From Trichoplusia ni (lineage: Eukaryota; Arthropoda; Insecta; Lepidoptera; Noctuidae), in the NCBI RefSeq assembly GCF_003590095.1, contig NC_039483.1:15438001-15502000 (forward strand): a stretch of DNA of 64,000 nt, written 5' to 3'. A program made the position numbers and the translations under genes. Under the pieces are notes generated by a model, which made no database searches, was not told the origin of the DNA, and worked only from the letters and a program-made list of their open reading frames with translations. Every line of letters begins with the position of its first letter. Position 1 is the stretch's first letter. This document shows positions 51,601 to 63,941 of this stretch, one piece after another.

Positions 51601-54044
51601 GGGAATCAAACCCACACCTCCGGTATAGCAGTCAGGGCAACTAACCCCCTGACCAACATTTGTCCACAACATTTAACATTACATTGTATAAATGTACATA
51701 AATGTACTGTTCTTCCTTGCATCATTATTCATTGATTCGGTTTTTCCATGATCTATAAATATTTTTGTATTTTGATTCTATGTAAAATAGGTAAATGTTC
51801 TTGTAGGAACTTCTTAGCATATAGATATGGAACGACTATTGCTTTTTTACACATTAAACTACACTTTCCTTTTAGAAACCCTTTCCTGATATAATTCAAT
51901 AGATAAGCAACATACTTATAATTCAATAAAGCAATAAAAACTAGTGTCCGACCGTAACTGGTTTTCCGGCCGAAAGCGATACCGAAACCGAATATTCGGC
52001 CGTGGCTTCAGTTCCAGCCGAAAGCGAACCTTCGATCGGACATTAATAAAAACCTTCCAGTTCCTAAACCAAAAAGACTAGATTTTAAGTTCATTTGTTC
52101 TTTTATTTATAGATACAATCTCGTCTTTTATTTTCCAGGTAAAGTGTACTCTCTGTTCGGAGTAGCAGAGACCATGATGCCCATAATATTCGCCCCGCTC
52201 TACTCCAAAGTGTACATCGCCACGCTGAATGTGTTGCCAGGGGCGGTGTTCCTCGTCAGTATATTGGCCACCATACCCGCTTTGGGAATATTTAGGTAAG
52301 CGTTTATTAGTACTCTTGTTTGTACGTACATGATCACTTAAGTACACCATGGGTGTTACTGGTACCCTGATTCTCCCAATGAAGTTAATCTGTAAGATTA
52401 TCATTATAGTATTACAGTGTAGCAATAAATATATGGTTTAAAGATAATACGAAAGAAGAGCAAGAGATATAATAAGTTAAATAGTTTTTACTTGAGGAGA
52501 GGGCGTGTGCAGTAAATCCAGTTAGGTGCTAAAACGATTGCTCTGTAAGAATTTATAATTTTACTAAATACGATTTTTTCAGCCAATATAATAGTCATGT
52601 GTCGATCTCATGATTTCAAGAAATTACGTCTAAGAGAGCGACTCAATTCCTAGAAATAAATTTATTTGTTTTGTACATAGATAATATTATATGACCAAGC
52701 ACGCTAAAGAATATTGAACTATTGTTTATACCAACAAGCATTACGCAATTACATACCAATCAAGTGATGTTCCGATTGTTATAATAAATCCTGTAATTTT
52801 ATCTGCCATTGTTGTAAAACATTTCTGTGAGAAAAATGAGTACCTAATATAATGGAAAATGATGTAAAATACAAACATGTCTGGCTACTGAAGGCTTTGA
52901 TGAAACTTTATTTTTCTTACTTTGATCTTTTAACTCAAAGCCCGTCTGAAGTAGTTTTGTTAAATTTGAACAATATTTACTTTTAGTTTGGAAATATTAA
53001 GCTTTTGCTCTGTTAGTTCGCATTGTTTAAAATCCTTTTGGAAAGACGTTAAGTACCTAACCGTATGTCTTTCGAAAGTTGACCCGTTGTTATAATGCTA
53101 TATTTTATTTTATGTGATATAATTTATTGATTTTTTCTGACACCTGTCTCCTATAGACCGAGATAAATTGAAGGATCCTGTCTTTGCCTTGCAGTGGGCC
53201 ACTTATGCCACATAATAATAATATTAATGCGATATTACACTGACTAAGCCCCTGTTCGTCTTTTGTTATGGCACTGATGAAAGTTGTCGACGCCACACGA
53301 TTTTTTCCGACTTGTTGTTGCCCGCTGGCCCGCCTACTACAAATGAAAATTCTCCTACGGGAACATAAAATCCGAACATAATATCTCTGTACCAAGTTTC
53401 GTCTTAATCCGTTCAGTCGTTTTTGCGTTATAGAGGAACAAACAAGCAAACAACAAACTTTTGCGTTTATATTGGTAGGATTCAATTGTTCACATTTGTT
53501 TACATACCAATCATAGTATTTTACTAGTGTGAGTGAACCTCATTAACATGAGACAATGCGAAATAAAATAGCAATATTTTGCGATAATAGTTTATTATGG
53601 CTGTAGGGTAGGAATGTGTATGTTTGTAAATCATTACGTGGTTTATCATTTTAAAAGAAAACATGTGTGTGACAAGAATTTTGTTTAAAGTTTTTAAGGC
53701 ACGTATTTCAACTATGCTCCTCAATTAACTTACTTTTTTCTTGAAATATAGAGTAGAAAATAGACCGATGGAATGGAAAACTTACTTTTTCGAAGTCGGT
53801 TAATTGAAACAGAATAGATACCTATATCCTTCATATTCCTTATGTAGTACTGAAATTTTATATCTTTTGTCCATTTGCAGGCGAAATAAATTTGATCATG
53901 AAGTTAATTTTAAACCTGTGTTGAAAATATGTTTTTTTTTCTTACAGTTGGTTTTACTACCAGCACAAACAAGACGACAAAGAGAAAAGACTGAACATGC
54001 CAATGCCGCCAGCACCAGCAGACGTCCCAGTAGCCCCGGCGTAA
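45630..54044 (+). CDS. SLC46-type transporter 2, complete
   Basis: This is a major facilitator carrier of the SLC46 group, expected in plasma or lysosomal membrane; substrate unknown. Exons: 45630-46442, 46698-46857, 50026-50127, 50602-50739, 51319-51402, 52139-52295, 53948-54044, giving 516 aa. The start ATG has a favourable CAAAA context. Residues 1-45 are charged and cytosolic. The first membrane segment is about 48-66, followed by a loop with Cys75, Cys86 and an N-glycosylation site NYT (96-98). Membrane segments near 118-131 lead into the MFS motif GAWSDKTGKRK (131-141). Later helices include GWYTMFLGAFSYLGDIT and IGLLNLCMTVGFPIGMG. The central loop (about 268-305) is cytosolic and basic. 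The tail is Pro/Ala-rich (PMPPAPADVPVAPA). It is a tandem paralogue of the gene ending at 45078. AATAAA is present at 54207. Confidence 0.93.
47700..47850. repeat. Interspersed repeat fragment, related to the one at 36560
   Basis: It shares 'cttaacctcgatt' and the following 'gcggcg...agaaatacat' arrangement with 36560-36735. It lies in intron 2 of SLC46-type gene 2. Confidence 0.5.
48150..48310 (+). repeat. SINE-like repeat (+) in SLC46-type gene 2 intron 2
   Basis: The tRNA-like head 'agatagttgagtggtaaagg' is followed by 'tcatcacgccaaacccattg' and the family core 'gtgatccgtgaatgcttgtt', ending 'gaatgtttgtgaaacgcccg'. Confidence 0.7.
51437..51662 (-). repeat. tRNA-headed SINE, copy 3 (-)
   Basis: Same family and orientation as 32947-33275: it begins 'caaaacgccatctagtctca' and includes 'aatcaaacccacacctccgg' and 'tatagcag'. 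It begins about 35 bases after the donor of the exon at 51319-51402. Confidence 0.75.
51950..52046. repeat. GC-richer inverted element before an SLC46 exon
   Basis: It opens 'tgtccgaccg' and closes 'cgatcggaca', with internal 'cggccgaaagcg', 'accgaatattcggccg' and 'ccgaaagcga' repeats. The multiple CCGAA/TTCGG palindromes suggest a short non-autonomous transposon. It lies about 90 bases before the acceptor of the exon at 52139. Confidence 0.5.
53310..53485. repeat. Non-LTR-type repeat tail
   Basis: 'ttgttgttgcccgctggccc', 'gtaccaagtttcgtcttaat', 'ccgttcagtcgtttttgcgt' and a final 'attggtaggat' are a common lepidopteran LINE-tail pattern. A related fragment ('gtacaaagtttcgtttaaat') lies near 42108. 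Confidence 0.55.
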
Positions 54045-54206
54045 AGAAAAACAAAAATGAACTCTAAGAACGAGTACTAGATATCAAATTTGATTAGATA
54101 CCTCATTCCTGATTTGGCTATAACCTGCTTTTGTACGTTGGTGTTAATAGACATTCCAAGGTTGGTTAAATGTGTGGAAGGGTCGTGATCGTTTGAAGAA
54201 TCTTTT

Positions 54207-54212
54207 AATAAA
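54207..54212 (+). terminator. Candidate poly(A) signal of SLC46-type gene 2
   Basis: AATAAA 162 bases after the stop codon. A second AATAAA lies at 54335-54340. Confidence 0.5.
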
Positions 54213-54852
54213 ACCAACGTTGGTAAATTGCCAGCGATTGGCCAATGCAAAATGCATGTTTCCAACATGTTGGTGCCAACGTTTAAAGCCAACCTAAATT
54301 GTAACGAAGCAATACAAATAATAATAGAAACGTCAATAAACCTTCGTGCTCATTCAAAACATTCGTAATTTAACAAAAAAAAACTTGTTTTTTTTTTGCA
54401 TTTCTGTACTAGCTGTGAAACGCATTAATGTTCTACTACGAAAACATGTATTGGTATCTCATAAATTAATCAGTGTCATAATTCCATGTGCTCAAATAAG
54501 AAGATTTAGGACTGTTACTGTTTTCAAGAAAATGTATATTTTTCACAAATATTGCGTGTTTAAATACATGACTTGCATTAGACATCTATGTTAGAGCAAC
54601 GTTATTATGTAAAAAGGTATGCAATTGAAAGAGTATTTTTTAAAGTATGATAGAAGCAGTATATATTAATTATTTTGTAAGGCTATTAAGAAAATACTTG
54701 AATTTATTATGACTGGATCACGGACTGGGATGACTGGGATGACAGACTATTTGTAAAAAAAAAAGCTGATTTATAAAAGCGTCTGTAAAAAGTTTACAAG
54801 CTAGAAAATCTAGAAATGCATTAATCTAGTTAGATCCTATGTAGGTAATATA

Positions 54853-55237
54853 CACGGTGATTTTTTTGTCGTCTTACAAAAGTAGCCCAGTTCATGTATC
54901 CGACGTAAAATACCCCTAGGCTCGATTATTATTTTTTTATCATCAACTAAGATAATAAGTACGAAGAAAAATTAAACAAGAGAAATCTGAAATATATTCT
55001 TAAAAATGATAAAAACGCCGCCGCCCGCGCTCCTCACCATTGTTACAAGGCTCGGACTGCGCTCGCAACAGTGTTGTTTCTAAAAAACTAGGAATTGCAT
55101 CATAATATTGAATAAAAATTGCATTTTAAATTTATTCAAATCTCATAAATACCTATTTTTTTATCATGAACGTGTTCAGTAGTCATTGGATACATGAACG
55201 GGGCTGCTTTTGTAAAACGACTAAAAAATCACGGTGT
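54853..55237 (-). mobile_element. MITE with about 50-base terminal inverted repeats, copy 2
   Basis: An inverted copy of 38444-38827, with the same ends (cacggtgatttttttgtcgt... and ...cgactaaaaaatcacggtg), the same GC-rich interior and almost the same length (385 versus 384). Flanks are TATA-like on both sides. There is no coding capacity. Confidence 0.8.
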
Positions 55238-55339
55238 ATATATCTATTGTCAAGTTTGACTACACTTATATGACGTCTCTTCCTAAAAATAAAACGTACT
55301 TTATTTTGTATTATATAGTTCAAACTTGGCTAAGAGCCT

Positions 55340-55452
55340 ACCACCAAGTCTTAAAGTAAAACTGTCAGAGATGTGGAAGTGAGACAGTGTCAGTGATGTA
55401 GTGCGCTGTCTCGCTCTACAACTACACCAGTTTTACTTTACGACGTGGTGGT
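55340..55452. mobile_element. Palindromic MITE, 113 bases
   Basis: The first 25 bases (accaccaagtc ttaaagtaaaactg) and the complement of the last 25 differ at about two positions. The interior contains 'gagatgtggaagtgagacag' and 'tagtgcgctgtctcgctcta'. Related pieces ('gagatgccgctctatgcc', 'cacttccacatctct') lie at about 39604-39680. Confidence 0.6.
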
Positions 55453-57104
55453 CCCTGGCTTCGTAAACCGGCTTGTTAATATGACTGAAATCTTTATAGA
55501 AAACTAGAAGACAACAGCAGTATTTGTAATATTTAGGATATGTTTATTTTTTAATATTGTTTTGTTATGAATATATGAATCTTGTATTGATAATCTTTTT
55601 TATTTTCTTGCGGCTTTAATCACACTTCGGTTACGGTATCAACTGATGACTGATGCTAATATATTAACCAAAAGTCAAGGGTTCAAGTTGTGTCTGAATT
55701 TGAATTGTATATTTATACTCCGGAAATCAACACTAGATCCAAAACTATTTTAAATCTTGGTCCCAAAAATTACCATAAAAATGTAAAAAAAATGTTTAAG
55801 CACTTTTTGCCCGTCAAGACTTGGCCTTCCACTAGTTTTCGACTTGGCGTTGATTTTTGGGATACCCTGTGTCCAATTATACTGCATGTGTGTATGGCAC
55901 TAAACTCCTCTTAAACGGCTAGACCGATTTGATTTTTTTTTGTAGTGTTTTGTAAATCCAATTCATCAAGGAATTTTACCAGAAAAGAAGGAGAAAAGGA
56001 GGGATGTGTACCATATCAGCTGCTTTGCAAATACACATAACTAACTAACCTGGTATGATACAAAACAGTTCTAACTAAAATAAAATGTACAAAAATTTTA
56101 GTTCTAACCCAAAAATTCCACACAAAGCCATTTCGACCACAATCCATTATTTAAATAATTTAACATCACAGTTTACTGTCGACACGGCAATGAATCTAGC
56201 GGCCGTTGCAAGCTCTAATTCATTGCGAAGTGCATACACAGGTAGAATGTACGCGATAGCCGTAAATATCACTTAGGTGCGATGTTACGTCACTTATGTG
56301 TAACCACACTTTGTTCGTCCCATGTTTTGTGGGCGAAAATGGTATCTGCCTTTTTGTATAACTTGGTGGAAAGTGAGCCGATTATAGAGTTAAAAAATTC
56401 CCTTCTGCGAATGTCATTGTAGGGGTCCTTCTGTTGCCAGACTGTATTTCATAAACCGTTGTAACGAGACATTTTAACTGTAACAACAGTAAATAAAATC
56501 GAGGTTGTGTAACCGCATATGTAGGTTCATTTGTTACCTAGCCGATTGCTTTTCATTAGTTTAGACAGTAAGAGCAAGGAGGCCGATAAGGTTTTCGCAT
56601 TACCAAAAAACGGGGCCAAGGCATTAGATCTTCTATGGTATATCCTAATAGAACATCATAACCATGTTGTTTATCATCAGAATTAATACAAATTGGTAGG
56701 ACCAAAGTTAAAAAATGAATGAACAAGTCACATAAAACACTCGCATACATTTCGTTGCTCATTTAAACGTACAATTTAAAATCATTTGCGCGCCTGTAAA
56801 TTGTACGGAGAGGAAATATCTGAAAGCCTCACACATCAATTAATATTATCAACAATTCTGACATATTGTTCACGCCATAAAATAAAGGTTTGTCCGTTTT
56901 AAAAAGATATATTGCCGTATTTAAACATTGGCAATTGTGCGTACATTAACAGATACAATGATCGTTATAAAACGACTTGAGGTTGTAAATCAAGTAAAGC
57001 TGAATTGATATTTGGTACAGAATTTCATTCCAAGAAATGTTTTAATTACTTTTGTTTATTATTTGCATAAGAAATATCTATTTTGTGTTGTCTTTTCTTT
57101 AAAA

Positions 57105-57320
57105 AAAAAGGTCGCTCTTGTGCTGCAGGGAATTTCACAAACACTCAATTCATGTAAAATGGCACAAAGATTCGGGGCCAGCTATCGTGGATCACTCAGG
57201 TTTGTCCTACTCATTAATCGAACCCACAACACTCACGGAAGGCAAACGAAGGAACATGGGTGGGTTTTAGTCAGTAGAAGTCTGACACTCTGTTCTACTC
57301 AACCAATAGTGGAAGGGGAC
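57105..57320 (-). repeat. SINE-like repeat (-)
   Basis: Inverted family core: 'aaaaaaaaaggtcgctcttg', 'caaagattcggggccagcta', 'tcctactcattaatcgaacc' and 'gtgggttttagtcagtagaa'. It underlies a spurious 104-codon frame. Confidence 0.6.
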
Positions 57321-60300
57321 AATTGATGATTTCCCATCCGAAAAACAAGAAAGTATCAAAAGTTAGAGACCAAAAAAGGTCAGGCAATATGACGGAAAAT
57401 AGTTAACAAAAAGTCGAGTTCTATAATTGCTGAAACAGGTCAGCATCAACCTATCAAAACACTTGACAACACTGTCAAAACATTTTTACAGCGCCTTCAA
57501 TGTTACAAATTCCACACAAAGTAATTGGCCCTTTGACAGCCGACTTACACAAGCGTGCAACATTTTTATTCAGTTAGAATCGGAAACACTAAATCAAATG
57601 TGGATACCAAAGGATTTTTATGACAGCACCTCTTTTTATTCTTTTTTCGTTGTTTTTTGAACGAACACTGGCCGATATTCCAATGTGATTTTATAGGCAC
57701 TGGCGGAACTTTAATAGAATTTTTGGGCTTTTTGAAATCGTTCCACAGTATTGACATAGATAGTTAGATTACTTGTTTTGTTTAGAGTTTTAAAAACGTT
57801 TAGGTATAATAATATTTTTTTAAACTTTTAACTTTTGACGGATTAAAAAGTCAACACGGGCCGAGGAAAATCTGTCTCAATTAACATCAGGTGGACTTTA
57901 AATTGTTTTGAACATTAAACGCATTTTAATAATTTTTTTGTTCAAAAGTACAGGTAGAACGTCAGCTGGCTCAAAATGATCAGTCATATCCAAATATATA
58001 TTGTATATACACATATATAGATGTATTTCATAGTAGATTCAATCATAATATAATAGCAAGAACGATCAAAATTCAATTCCCAAAATGATCATATTTTTAA
58101 AAAGCACAGTGTAAAGCGGGCGACACAAGGAGCTGTCTATAAATATAATAGGCCCCGTTCAAAAAGTGCTGCTTAATAGCCTTTCTTGAATATTAGAAAT
58201 TTGGAAAAACAATATAATCTTTAATACAAGAATCTTCATAAGACACCAATGACAAACCACAAATGACCTTTTACTACGCACCCTTATCCTGAATCAGAAT
58301 AATTGAGGCAAGTTGTAATTTATTCGTAATATAAACCGAGTTTAAAGACAAGGTTAATCAGCAAAGATATGGTATTCGAGTTAATTAACTCTCATACTCG
58401 GCATAGAAATAATTGCTTCGGAATAAACGTGTTGCGGTAGTGGGAGATGGGCGATAGTATTAATAAGGGAAAGACTGGGTTTTAAAAAGTATTAAGTCCA
58501 TCGGATAGATCATAAAAAAAATATTACGAAGGTAATTTTGCCTTTATCTGAATAATAAAAAGTGACGAAGATAAACTGCTTTAAAGTTTTGAAGCTACCG
58601 CTGCCTCTTGAAGTCACATTGCAGTTGAGGAAAAGAGATACCGCTAAAAGTTAAATTGTGGCAGGAAGACAGACTGTCCGTCACCAGGCAGAATATAAAT
58701 AAATTTATAACCCAACCGATTTTTGTTTTCTCTAGCATATTTGCAAGAAATCCTGTGTCAATAACCGTCTCGCACTTGACCTTTTTTTAAAAGGTGACGT
58801 CAAACCTCAGGAGTAAATAGCCAGCGAATGAATAAATAACAATGTCGTTTCCCAACGACCTGTGGCCCCGATGGCTTGTGGTATATTAGGTTACAACTTC
58901 TGACCCTTTTAGACAAATCCGATTGGGCTGGCAATACCTCTTAGTGCAAAACTTGATGTAACCTCTGCCTTTGTCTTCACTTTTAATCTTTTCGGATAAC
59001 CCTCTAATATATTTAGGAGTTATAAGCTAATAAGTAACTAATGTTAAAGCATTTAAGATTGTTATGTTCTGTTTTAATCTAGTTTTAATTTTGTTTAGAT
59101 ATTTGTAAACAAAGAGGTTTTCTTTGGATATTCGAGGGAAATCTCTTAGACATTAAATTTACCTTTTAAGCTATTCTGTATTCTATTCATATTTATGGGT
59201 GTCGTTGCAGTTGCTACTCCTTCAGTAGCAAAGGTCACCAAAATTCAGAATATAGATCATACAATTAGAATAAATAATATCTTCGCATCGCCAAGCAGTG
59301 AATATACAACGTTCTCAACGTGTTCCAACTTCGTAAGACACCAAAAACTCATGATAAACGACGAGAGTGTAAGTGAAAAGCAATGTTTTGCGCGGACTGA
59401 TTTGCTTAAATCTAAATAATGGTGCCACCTAACTACAATTATATATTCCCAGTGTTTTGCTCCACGAATAATACAGACAACTTTGGGTTACACCCAGAAA
59501 CAACTGCAACAACGATGTTCCTTCCTGTGAAGACTACATTCTATAATTTATTATATTATACTTTTGGGGAATAATTAAAGCTTCCATTATTGTAAATTTG
59601 TGGCAGGCATTTGATAATAAATTAAATAAATATTATAAATGAGACGAAGAAAATATGTAACCTATTCAAATAACGCATTTTTTATTTTTTATATCAAAAT
59701 GATTATGAAATAATTCTAGTACCTGATTGGAAGCAACTCGTAATAGACAATAATCTATCTCTAAAACCTCAAAATGCTGGAAGCTTATCACAAATCCCTG
59801 TCGAACAAGCTTTAGTAATTAGCTTCTATCGAATTCCACGAGAAATCAGATCCACTAAACGACTTAATATTCATTAGCCACCGCCAATCGACCGACGGTA
59901 AGCGATTTCTTTCATACTAAACCGATTCCAACCAAATAGACACACTCAAAGCCGCGTCACATCGCTACTGAATGTCCAAAACCGTATTTAAAATTTGAAA
60001 ACCTCATTAAGATACGCGCAAAATGCCACATAAAGGATTTCGGAATAATACAAGAGGTAATTTTGCTTATTCATTAAATGTAATTAAAAGGGGGTGATAA
60101 TGACGGGCCTGTGAAAATTAATATCATGCAGAATAACAGGCAAGTCAGAGTAACGTTGATATACGTTTAATAGTCGCGGCTCGTTAATGGACGATCAAAG
60201 TTTGTTGGTCCTAAATATAGGTATAACATTATTCGTGTGATAATCAATGAGACTTTCGCATTAAACTACGGACAAAAGGAAAATATTTGAGGCTGAGTCT

Positions 60301-60872
60301 TCATCGTGTTAGAGGTTAACTCACATAGATTTTGAAATTGCTATTACGTCTGCGGTATTTGAATAATATCTAGTATGACCGTCAGGTAGATAGAAAACAA
60401 AATGGGGACCAATTACGTCACTTGTTGCTAAAAGTGTTTTGTTAAGTAACGTCACGCGAGATTACAAGAACACATTATTACGATTCTATAATTTTATAAT
60501 AAATAGGTATATTTTACGAAATTTTAGTTAAATACTAAGTATTATTATATTTCCAAATACCCTGAATGCATTACTGGGATAAAATGTGGCTTTAACGCTA
60601 TAATTCTACTGAAAATCGCGTTAATACATTTTTTTCAGTATGTTCCTTGCCGCCGTTCACAAATCAAATCAGCTTTTTATTTTCCCTGATTTTCAGCGTT
60701 TAATATTAAATTTGAATGTTTACAGGAACTCAACATTTCCTTACACAATAATATCTTAAACTCCTCCTTCGCCGCGGATGTAAATTAAACAGAAGTTCGG
60801 AACTGCAATCTAAATTTGCTATACACATAGAATCCAAAGTGGATTGATTGCTAGGATTCGGCTTACTTGCAT

Positions 60873-60925
60873 ACGTGGCGTACGTAGCATACATTGCATA
60901 CGTTGCATGTGTAGCATACGTGCGG
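60873..60925. repeat. Short tandem repeat, gcatacgt-like units
   Basis: About five imperfect units of 9-10 bases built on 'gcatacgt' or 'gcgtacgta' in 53 bases. Confidence 0.6.
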
Positions 60926-63551
60926 ATTGAATATTATCTACTAGTTGTGTTTGTAATCAACATTAGAACAATAGTTAGTTTGTAGTATTTGAAATATTAC
61001 ATTCGCAAACTGCAACTGGCAGCTTGACAAGTTTAGTGATTTTAAAAATAGAGGGAGGTTACATTGTGTGTTTTTTTTAATTTATTCACTTCTTTTATTT
61101 TTGTTTTGATCTAAATCTAATGTGCATAAATCGTATTGTGTATGAAAATAACATATAATGTTTGCGTAAACTATTTATTTTATTTTACTTATTTGGGATA
61201 GAAAACAAAACAGTAGCACAAGTGCATTATATACACTTAAAATAGAGGCACATATTGCTCAACCAAAGTTGATCGAATAGAATTAAAACATTCTTCATGG
61301 TATTCAATATAAAATATACCAAGAACTGTAAGAATAAATATTGTTTTAAAGAATTTCATTACGAAAATATGTATACTAAAATAAATAATTGCTGCAACCT
61401 ATAAAATCCTATAAACGAGCAATCAACTTGTTGACTCTGAAAGTGTATATAAAACAACAACGGGTAATAAATGTATTATTATACATTTATCGTTACCCCT
61501 CAATAAAACAGCTATTATTTCCATGAACGAGGAATTAAATGGGACTTAGAATCTATTTTCTGCTTTATCAGTTAATATTTGCATTTCTATGTTTACGACA
61601 ATGTACAGATTTATAATTTAATTACATTTGTAAACGTCTTACGTATTAATTGTATTGTTTGCTGCTGAGATTGAATAATTAATCTTTGTCTGGGATAAAA
61701 TCTCTGCATAGTCCCTCATCTTAAGGTAAGAATGTTGCATTTGTGGAAAGAGATGCTGTTTCCATCATCGTGGTATAGGGTTGTCCATCTTGTTTTTCAG
61801 TGTGAGCTGGTTTACTGCTGGTTTGGTTTTGAAATTGATTTGAACTCAAGTATCGAATGTGTTATCAACGTCGTTAGCCATCGATCGAGAGTAGTTCAAA
61901 CTCATAAAACACCACAAACTAGAACTAGTATCGGGTTCCAGAGATCAACTGGATCTTAAATCAATTGAAACAGAAATCAATTGAGATGCTGTGATAGTTT
62001 GTGACGTTTTAAAGGGTTCTCACAAACTGAAAATACGAATCCTAAAATTCGCCTTCTCATCAGCCAATCGAGGGTATAAAAGAAAACGATTAGAAAGATT
62101 AGTACCTACGCCTTTTATAAACTAAATAATATAATAATTTAATAAGGGATTCGTAACAATTTCTTGAAATTAAATTGTAAGTACACACAACCGCCTCTAA
62201 TATATTTTTACGCATTAACTCGATATCAAAAGCCCACTTCAGACGACATTCACATATACTCAGACAGAATTATTCCCAAATACTATATTGTCCTAATATA
62301 ATTAATTTCGAGATATCTGCTAAAACACGCATTTGTGATACGTAACGCTTTTATATAAAACCTTTAATAAGAAAATGAAAGGCGTCAGTCCAGAATAAAC
62401 CAATTGAGAGTCGTTTTAATTGGATAAGCCTTCGAAAACTGTATTCAAAGCGCTCGGGGCAACGATCCCAGTCTCCTTTTATGCAATCGTTTTTCTATTT
62501 CTGGGTATATTTTGGACGAAGATAAAAGATGTTTTTTTTTTATTAGTTAGTTGAAAATACAAACAATTGTGTATTTGACATATCTCTACTGTAAATGCCT
62601 ACGAACACAGAATTCATGAGTCGTGTAGCTGTCTAAGTGTTTCCCGAGGTGAGCACTAGGTCAGCTTACCAGATTCAGGTTCAGATACAAATTTAATTAT
62701 TCATGCCGCCATCTGTCGGATAAGGCAGTTTGATCCTATCGGGCGTAACAAAAATGTAGGCCTAGGACTAACATTGTTTCAACTAAATCTCGGATAACAA
62801 ACCTTTTTTGTGTATTTGGGGAGATACGGCATGTAGATGGCTGATTTTTTTTGCCATGTTTGTAGGTATATGAGACGAAAAAAGATACTTACAGTGGAAC
62901 AATCTCGTCCTTTTTGGAGACGGTTAAACATAAACGTGTGGAAAATAAACATTTTGGTCTAACTAGATTTAAAAATGAAATACTAATGATACTTCTATAA
63001 TTCTGTCAGAAGAAATATAATAATATCAAAATCTGTTTCCCTGTTCCTGTTTTCTTCCTCTTCTTACATGGTTGTTTATAACCTGATGTTTAGCTTATAC
63101 CACGTGAAAAACTGGCTTTTTACGTGGCTTAACACACCCTTGAAAAAACTCCTGGTGCTGGTTTATTCACAATATTTTCTTTCACTCTTTTAAAATAGTG
63201 ATAGTTCGTGATAAAACATCGTATGTTTGATCCCACGACCTTTAATTTATCAGTCTCACGGTCGTGCTACTAGGCTATCATTACTGCCAAAAGGTATTAG
63301 CAAATTAAGTGACGTCCACGTAGAAAATTCGCTTGCGACAGTATAAGTCACCTTATGGTAACCTTTGAAATTACCCTGAGATAACTTGAATAGTGCCTTC
63401 ATGTGTGATATCTTTTCATGCGAGAGTAATGTTGTTCAAATTGCACCTATCTGTTGATTATTACTTTAATAATCTTTGATATTGCTGATGAGCTAGTGTG
63501 AATTGCAGATTGGTTACAAGAATCTTAATTAAACTGTAACTTTATGGCTAT

Positions 63552-63815
63552 ACTAGCTGTTGCCCGCGACTCCGTCCGCGTGGTTAGAAGATATGAATTA
63601 TGATTTATATCTACCCTGTTTTTTCCACATTTTCCATTGTATCTTCGCTCCTATTAGTCGCAGCGTGATGGTTAAAAACCTAAAACCTTCCTCAATGAAT
63701 GATCTGTTGAACACAAAAAGAATTTTTGAATTTGAACCAGTAGTTCCTGAGATTAGCGCGTTCAAACAAACAAACAAACAAACAAACTCTTCAGCTTTAT
63801 ATATTAGTATAGAGA
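63552..63815 (+). mobile_element. Non-LTR-type tail (+), related to 43427
   Basis: It starts 'actagctgttgcccgcgact', passes 'attgtatcttcgctcctatt' and ends with an (aaac)n run at 63767-63786 and 'cagctttatatattagtata'. It matches the inverse of 43427-43680 throughout. Confidence 0.75.
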
Positions 63816-63941
63816 GAGATTTTAATACTTATTTTAGGTATATATATTTGTTATTTATTTTTGTGAGTAACACTCCCAAAAATAAATAACAAATTAATAA
63901 TAAATTTCTGGATTAATGCGAGTGACAAAGGAACAAATTAC

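Larger units (their letters stand above)
55453..63551. other. Right-hand gene-free region
   Basis: No frame matches a known protein on either strand. Short open frames (for example 55690-55914, 56085-56276, 57427-57660, 59195-59419) lack recognisable domains and splice partners. Recognisable contents are the SINE at 57105 and a short tandem repeat at 60873. It may be intergenic or a long intron of a gene beyond the window. Confidence 0.45.

Noticed and set aside
53875..53905. An extra SLC46 exon starting 'gcgaaataaatttg' after ttgcag
   Set aside because: It looks like the start of the third exon but hits a stop in the required phase, and the exon at 53948 joins correctly to 52295.
43427..63889. 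Two similar small proteins (81 and 109 codons) at 43427-43672 (-) and 63560-63889 (+)
   Set aside because: Their similarity extends outside the frames across the whole repeat, including its ends and the aaac tail. They are copies of a transposon tail.
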